Assembly (NCBI GenBank): GCA_003612285.1 | Contig: RAYE01000035.1 | Coordinates: forward strand, 1-59,381 | DNA length: 59,381 nucleotides | Reading direction: 5' to 3' | DNA from: a bacterium D16-51 | GTDB lineage: Bacteria > Bacillota > Clostridia > Lachnospirales > Lachnospiraceae | Shown: piece after piece, positions 54,872 through 59,381 of the stretch | Layout: each line of letters starts with the position of its first letter | Numbering within the stretch: the stretch's first letter is position 1 | Translations under genes and position numbers: made by a program | Notes under the pieces: model-generated | What the model saw: the letters and a program-made list of their open reading frames with translations, nothing else | Told to the model about the DNA's origin: nothing | The model's database searches: none

Positions 54872-56221
54872 ATGGCAAATCAGGTTAAATTTGATTATGG
54901 ACTGGCAAAGAATGTAATTTCTGAGGACGAAGTAAAGTCTATGGAAAAAATTGCAGTGGATGCAAAGGATGTATTGGTATCAAAAAGCGGGGCCGGCAAT
55001 GATTTCTTAGGCTGGATTGACCTTCCGGTTGACTATGATAAGGAAGAGTTTGGAAGGATTTTAGAGGCGGCGAAGAAAATCCAGTCAGATTCAGAAGTGC
55101 TTCTTGTGATTGGCATAGGCGGTTCTTATCTTGGGGCAAGGGCAGCGATTGAATTTTTAAGGCATGGTTTTTACAACAGTGTATCGAAGGAAATCCGTAA
55201 AACACCGGAAATCTATTATTGTGGAAACAATTTAAGTGGGACATACTTAAAGCAGTTAATTGAGGTAATCGGAGACAGGGATTTTTCTGTAAATATTATC
55301 AGCAAGTCCGGTACGACAACAGAGCCTGCCGTAGCATTCCGTATCTTTAAGGGGATGCTGGAAGAGAAGTATGGCAAGGAAGGCGCAGCAAAGAGGATTT
55401 ATGCAACAACAGATAAAGCAAGGGGGGCGTTAAAGAACCTTGCAACAGAGGAAGGCTATGAGTCATTTGTAGTCCCTGATGATGTTGGCGGACGTTATTC
55501 TGTTCTGACGGCTGTCGGGCTTCTTCCAATTGCTGTCAGCGGTGCAGATATTACCAAATTAATGGAAGGCGCTGCTTCCATGAGAGAAGAGTGCTTAAAT
55601 AAAGAATTTGCAGAGAATAATGCGCTGCAGTATGCTGCAATCCGTAATATCCTCCACCGCAAAGGAAAGGCTGTTGAGATTCTCTGTAATTATGAGCCTG
55701 CCCTCCACTATGTATCAGAGTGGTGGAAACAGCTTTATGGGGAAAGCGAAGGAAAGGACCAGAAGGGGATTTTCCCTGCATCTGTAGATTTGACAACAGA
55801 TTTGCATTCTATGGGGCAGTTTATCCAGGATGGAAGCCGTATTATGTTTGAAACGGTTATGGAACTTGAAAGCCCATCGCTTGATATTACAATTGAAGAA
55901 GAGCCGGTTGATTTAGATGGCTTAAATTATTTAACAGGGAAAACGCTTGATTTTATCAATAAGAGCGCTATGAAGGGAACGCAGCTTGCCCATACGGATG
56001 GCAATGTGCCAAACCTTTCATTAAAAATTCCAGAGCAGAATGAATTCTTCTTAGGGCAGCTTTTCTATTTCTTTGAATTTGCATGCGGCGTAAGTGGTTA
56101 TATCCTTGGGGTAAATCCATTTAACCAGCCGGGCGTGGAAGATTATAAGAAAAATATGTTCGCACTTCTTGGGAAGCCGGGTTATGAGGCGCAGAGGGAA
56201 GAACTGATGAAGAGGCTGTAG
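54872..56221 (+). CDS. pgi: Glucose-6-phosphate isomerase
   Basis: A 449-residue enzyme of central metabolism that interconverts glucose 6-phosphate and fructose 6-phosphate. Motifs include [57 protein letters not shown] and the C-terminal [19 protein letters not shown]. Length suits the shorter Firmicutes form. The ATG at 54872 follows GGAGGGA and is preferred over the one at 54851. It may take glucose 6-phosphate derived from the phosphorolytic pathways. Confidence 0.97.
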   Translation: MANQVKFDYGLAKNVISEDEVKSMEKIAVDAKDVLVSKSGAGNDFLGWIDLPVDYDKEEFGRILEAAKKIQSDSEVLLVIGIGGSYLGARAAIEFLRHGFYNSVSKEIRKTPEIYYCGNNLSGTYLKQLIEVIGDRDFSVNIISKSGTTTEPAVAFRIFKGMLEEKYGKEGAAKRIYATTDKARGALKNLATEEGYESFVVPDDVGGRYSVLTAVGLLPIAVSGADITKLMEGAASMREECLNKEFAENNALQYAAIRNILHRKGKAVEILCNYEPALHYVSEWWKQLYGESEGKDQKGIFPASVDLTTDLHSMGQFIQDGSRIMFETVMELESPSLDITIEEEPVDLDGLNYLTGKTLDFINKSAMKGTQLAHTDGNVPNLSLKIPEQNEFFLGQLFYFFEFACGVSGYILGVNPFNQPGVEDYKKNMFALLGKPGYEAQREELMKRL

Positions 56222-56243
56222 GCTATAGGATTTAAAAAGTAAG

Positions 56244-56287
56244 AAAAGGCGGTATAAACATTTTAAAAATGATTATACCGCCTTTTT
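56244..56287 (+). terminator. Intrinsic terminator after pgi
   Basis: AAAAGGCGGTATAA (56244-56257) pairs with TTATACCGCCTTTT (56273-56286), followed by T. Confidence 0.88.
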
Positions 56288-56330
56288 GGTTTTATAGGAA
56301 ATTGTTATGATTTTCTGATTAACTTTTTTA

Positions 56331-56507
56331 CTATATTAATTCTTCTTCTATTTTATTGAATTCACTTATATATTTATCGCTATAAATCTTATTGTCCTTC
56401 TTACATATTTCAGTAAAAGTATAATGATATGCATCAATTTTTGTTTCCCAGTAATTTAACAATGTTCCATTAATATCAAACAGAATATATTTGTATTTTT
56501 TCTTCAT
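56331..56507 (-). pseudogene. Truncated HAD-family hydrolase fragment
   Basis: A 58-codon frame starts with ATG at 56507 and reads MKKKYKYILFDINGTLLNYW, a HAD-type motif I (hhhFDxNGTL) with Asn where the second Asp is usual. A full HAD protein has about 200 residues or more. The frame stops at 56331 and the next sequence downstream is the pgi terminator, so only the N-terminus remains. Either a pseudogene remnant or a very small expressed protein. Confidence 0.6.
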
Positions 56508-56550
56508 TTATAGTATTTACTCCATTTCTTAGATGGTCTGCATAAGCAAG

Positions 56551-56835
56551 TTAAAATTTTTTGCCCATAGGCACAATCTGTAAAGTGTATCCCAAAGGAG
56601 TTAAAATTTTTAAAAGACTGTCAATCTGAGGAGAATGGACAGAAGATTCCAACCGTGCAATGACAGGTTGTTTGACATTGCACATCTCAGCTAATTGGGA
56701 TTGTGTAAGTCCCTTTTCTTCGCGTATAGCCACCAGTGTACGAATCAGGTCTTTTTCCAGCGCAATAGCATTTTGATTCTCTTTGTCGATAGACAAATCA
56801 TTTTTTAATTCTTTCCATGTAATCATATTACTCAT
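56551..56835 (-). CDS. Xre-family antitoxin (HigA-like)
   Basis: A 94-residue protein with a helix-turn-helix of the Xre type (REEKGLTQSQLAEMCNVKQPVIARLES, SPQIDSLLKILTPLGYTL). It overlaps the toxin-type gene by 8 bp and is downstream of it, the toxin-first order of HigBA systems. It would neutralise the toxin and, with it, repress the promoter at 57210-57253. Confidence 0.88.
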   Translation of the reverse strand: MSNMITWKELKNDLSIDKENQNAIALEKDLIRTLVAIREEKGLTQSQLAEMCNVKQPVIARLESSVHSPQIDSLLKILTPLGYTLQIVPMGKKF

Positions 56836-57187
56836 TCCTTTCCAAATAATCTCTCAAATTTCTTTTAGCTTGTTCTATCTCATGTTTTGGTGTTTTTTGT
56901 TTCTTTTTGATAAAGTGGTGAAGTATGATGAACCTGTTATCTTTATAATACGCATAAAGAAATCTGTTTTTTAATGGCCGCAGTTCCCATATTTCGCCAT
57001 CCAGATGTTTTGTTACGGGCTCGCCTGCTCTTGTTCCTAACTCCTCAAGCATATCCATATATGCCACAATTTTATTGAAATTGATTCGACACTCTTTACT
57101 TGTGGCAGCTTTTGCATTTAAATCTTTAATATAGTCAGCTATTTCAGATTTTCCGTTTTTATCTTCATAAAATTCGATTTCAAACAT
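56828..57187 (-). CDS. RelE/HigB-type toxin
   Basis: A 119-residue protein of the phage-derived Gp49-like/HigB group (FEIEFYEDKNGKSEIADYIKDL, KHLDGEIWELRPLKNRFLYAYYKDNRFIILHHFIKK), a ribosome-dependent mRNA endonuclease family. The ATG at 57187 is preceded by AAAGGGAAATACT; the upstream frame is not needed. It forms an operon with the Xre antitoxin gene. Confidence 0.88.
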   Translation of the reverse strand: MFEIEFYEDKNGKSEIADYIKDLNAKAATSKECRINFNKIVAYMDMLEELGTRAGEPVTKHLDGEIWELRPLKNRFLYAYYKDNRFIILHHFIKKKQKTPKHEIEQAKRNLRDYLERNE

Positions 57188-57209
57188 AGTATTTCCCTTT
57201 CTTGAAACT

Positions 57210-57253
57210 ATTATAGCAAATTTGTTATAATAGTTCAATAACAAATTTGTTAT
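57210..57253 (-). promoter_or_regulatory. Toxin-antitoxin promoter with two palindromic operators
   Basis: On the minus strand TTGAAC (57238-57233) is 17 bp from TATAAT (57215-57210). Two palindromes with the same core overlap or adjoin it: TTATAGCAAATTTGTTATAA (57211-57230) and ATAACAAATTTGTTAT (57238-57253), centres 25 bp apart. These are likely binding sites of the antitoxin. Confidence 0.8.
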
Positions 57254-57586
57254 AACGTGATAAAAAATTATCCATTTGTGCGGTTGGATGGTGATTCAGG
57301 TGCTCCAGCCAGTGCAATTCGCAAAACCTGACAGCCTGCTGGCAGGCACAATTAAAACCATTGTTTTTGTATATTTTATACAAAAACAATGGTTCTAATT
57401 TAAAGGGAATCCACAAAATATAGTCAAAATATACAAAAACAAATAAAATTTTAAAAAATACTGTACAAACTTAATAAAATTTATTAATATTAACTTGAGT
57501 ATGTAAATGCGCCAGCGTGGTTAAACGGCAGCGCAGACAATTAAATAGGAAAAGGCGTGCCGTATTGACCGGAAAGAGGAGGAGCA
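57254..57586. other. Gene-free leader region of the GH5 gene
   Basis: Contains an AT-rich perfect inverted repeat with 18-nt arms (57356-57373 and 57377-57394; AACCATTG at the outer ends) and a 3-nt loop. Part of its arm (TATACAAAAACAA) recurs at about 57438. Closer to the gene lie the palindrome TTAATAAAATTTATTAA and a GC-richer segment (GCGCCAGCG...GCAGCGC) that could fold in the GH5 messenger leader. I cannot match it to a known riboswitch. Confidence 0.55.
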
Positions 57587-59257
57587 ATGCGATTCAAAAA
57601 ATTTTCGGCAATTTTGATGGCCGTTGTAATGTTACTGTCAATCTTGGATGTTGCAGGTATTGCAGGTACAAAGGCAAGCGCTGCTTCATTTCAGGAGTTG
57701 AACCAGAGCCAGATTGTGGAAGCAATGGGGGCAGGCTGGAATCTTGGGAATCAGTTAGAGTCTGTGTTGAATGGGACACCGCATGAAACTAACTGGGGAA
57801 ACCCGACGATTTCTGAAAACCTGATTAAGGCTGTGAAGAATGCCGGCTTTAAGTCAATCAGGGTCCCGGTTTCTTATTTCAGTAAAATTGGAGATGGTCC
57901 GTCTTATACAATTGACGCTGCATGGCTGAAACGTATCCAGGAAGTGGTTGACATGTGCATAAAATATGATTTGTATGTCATTATTAATATGCATGGAGAT
58001 GGTTACACGACAATGGACGGCGGGTGGCTGCTCTGCAACGCGGCAGACCAGACGACAATTCGTAAGAAATATGAGGCCTGCTGGAAACAAATTGCTAATA
58101 AGTTTAAGAATTACGACCAGCACCTGATATTTGAGTCAATGAATGAGGAGTTTGATGGTACTTATGGAACTCCAAACAGGACTTACTATTCAAATATCAA
58201 TACATTAAACCAGATTTTTGTTGACACAGTCCGTCAGACTGGAGAGAACAATGCAAAGAGATGGCTGATGCTGCCAGGATGGAATACAGATATTGATCTT
58301 ACAGCCGGGGATTATGGTTTTGTAATTCCGTCTGATAACTATCGTTCCAGCACGATCCCTTCCAATGAGAAGAGGATTATGATTTCTGTCCATTATTATT
58401 CACCATATGAGTTCTGCATTACGGAAAGCGGAACCCATACACAGTGGGGCAGTGCTGTAACCGACAGCTCTAAAGTTCCAGGATATTGTGATGAGTCATT
58501 TATGAAGTATGCGTTTGAACTTTTAAAGAGTAAATTTACCAGCAAAGGATATCCGGTTGTTGTTGGTGAATATGGTGCAGCTGATAAGGAAGAATACGAT
58601 TCCCAGAATAAGGCATGCCGTATTGACTTTGCAGCAAAAGTCTGCGGTTATGCAAGGCAAAATGGGTGTGTCCCGATTTGGTGGGATAATGGCGTGACTG
58701 GAAAACATGGTTTTGGGTTGTTTAACCGTTATACATGCCAGGTGACACAGCAGTCAATTATTGATGCAATTATGAGTGCTTTTGGCGGCAGCAGTGATAC
58801 AGGCATTGATACAAACAAACGTTATATGCTGAAAAATGTAAACAGTGGATTGTATATGGATGTATCAGGCGGCTACGCTGCAAATGGCGCAAATGTCCTG
58901 CAGTATTCTGCTTCTGCAGCAAAAAATAATAATACATGGAAATTTGTGTCAGCAGGGGATGGGTATTATTATATCTACTCTGCCCTGGGGGATGGGAATA
59001 CGTTCCTTTTGGATGTTGCAAACAACAGCAGCGCAAATGGCACAAACATTGGAATCTGGGAAAACACATATTGTGACGCACAGAAGTACAAGCCAGTCAA
59101 AAATTCCGATGGAAGTTACACATTATATACAAAGGCTTCTGGTGGCAAAGGTGTTGTAGAAATCAGCAATGCAGATACAGCAAACAATGGAAATGTCCAG
59201 CAATGGGAGTACAATGGACATAATTGCCAGAAATGGTATTTGGAAGCTGTTAATTAA
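57587..59257 (+). CDS. Secreted GH5 endoglucanase-like enzyme with ricin-type lectin domain
   Basis: A 556-residue secreted protein: signal peptide (about 1-32, ASA), a GH5 barrel (AGWNLGNQLESVL, IRVPVSYFSKIG, VIINMHGDGY, acid/base in FESMNEEFDG, about E187; nucleophile in VVVGEYGAAD, about E328), then a ricin-B type domain of about 140 residues (GLYMDVSGGYAANGANVLQYS, ending CQKWYLEAVN). AGAGGAGGAG precedes the ATG. The same lectin type closes the GH53 galactanase at 14746, and the catalytic domain is a distant relative of the GH5 at 31164. Probably a cellulase or mixed-linkage glucanase. Confidence 0.93.
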   Translation: MRFKKFSAILMAVVMLLSILDVAGIAGTKASAASFQELNQSQIVEAMGAGWNLGNQLESVLNGTPHETNWGNPTISENLIKAVKNAGFKSIRVPVSYFSKIGDGPSYTIDAAWLKRIQEVVDMCIKYDLYVIINMHGDGYTTMDGGWLLCNAADQTTIRKKYEACWKQIANKFKNYDQHLIFESMNEEFDGTYGTPNRTYYSNINTLNQIFVDTVRQTGENNAKRWLMLPGWNTDIDLTAGDYGFVIPSDNYRSSTIPSNEKRIMISVHYYSPYEFCITESGTHTQWGSAVTDSSKVPGYCDESFMKYAFELLKSKFTSKGYPVVVGEYGAADKEEYDSQNKACRIDFAAKVCGYARQNGCVPIWWDNGVTGKHGFGLFNRYTCQVTQQSIIDAIMSAFGGSSDTGIDTNKRYMLKNVNSGLYMDVSGGYAANGANVLQYSASAAKNNNTWKFVSAGDGYYYIYSALGDGNTFLLDVANNSSANGTNIGIWENTYCDAQKYKPVKNSDGSYTLYTKASGGKGVVEISNADTANNGNVQQWEYNGHNCQKWYLEAVN

Positions 59258-59381
59258 AAATGAATCCATTATATATTAGGATAGCGGTGTCAGGTTTCTG
59301 GCGCCGCTGTCAGGGCAAAAGCATTTACTTTTTTGTAAAAAAGAAGTAAATTAGAAGTATGAAAACGAAAATTCAAACCTT
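59258..59381. other. Window end with probable terminator
   Basis: AGCGGTGTCAG (about 59283-59293) pairs with CTGGCGCCGCT (about 59298-59308), allowing two G-U pairs. A short T-rich run follows only about 20 nt on, so this is a weak terminator candidate for the GH5 gene. Confidence 0.4.

Noticed and set aside
57490-57586. Possible riboswitch before the GH5 gene
   Set aside because: The GC-richer segment can fold, but I could not match it to the conserved core of c-di-GMP or any other riboswitch class.

Overview
The window is most likely chromosomal DNA from a Lachnospiraceae-type member of the Clostridia, probably a gut or rumen polysaccharide degrader. The signs are the low-to-middle GC content, strong AGGAGG ribosome binding sites, frequent GTG/TTG starts, the gdpP-rplI-dnaB gene order, several chemoreceptors and many secreted glycoside hydrolases. 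No transposase, phage gene or CRISPR array was seen.

The left end (1-14.6 kb; its first 8.5 kb looks AT-richer) holds two LytTR response regulator / GHKL histidine kinase pairs of the AgrA/AgrC type. Each is followed or faced by a short direct repeat, an unannotated 19-21 codon peptide gene and a Sec-secreted protein. The two peptides share a C-terminal pattern (G[ND]xLxxIxxLFG). The second cassette continues into a solute-binding-like protein, a predicted beta-propeller protein with a Cys/His cluster, and an ABC-2 exporter. A tRNA-Leu gene lies between the two cassettes.

The middle (14.7-31 kb) carries a secreted GH53 galactanase, a five-gene YtrA-type GntR/ABC operon behind a consensus promoter embedded in a perfect palindrome, two chemoreceptors, a TPM-domain/zinc-ribbon pair, an RNA-methyltransferase-like gene and the housekeeping block gdpP-rplI-dnaB. 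Two MITE-like palindromic elements flank the GntR/ABC operon.

The right half (31-59 kb) is largely a beta-glucan utilisation locus. It contains two GH5 endoglucanase-like enzymes, a four-CBM GH16 laminarinase-like enzyme, two GH94 phosphorylases, a permuted GH3 beta-glucosidase, a sugar ABC transporter, a DUF624 protein, an AraC regulator and pgi. A second unit is a binding protein, a chemoreceptor and a GH94 phosphorylase with no transporter of its own. That chemoreceptor has a carbohydrate-binding module, homologous to one in the GH16 enzyme, inserted in its extracellular sensor. Four promoters (before 34553, 41761, 44312 and 51135) share a GAATTTGATAT-type site with a second half-site 20 bp on and a -10 box at a nearly fixed distance. 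This looks like the regulon of the local AraC protein. Together the genes suggest secreted depolymerases, chemotaxis toward the polysaccharide or its fragments, uptake of oligosaccharides, phosphorolysis, and entry to glycolysis through Pgi.
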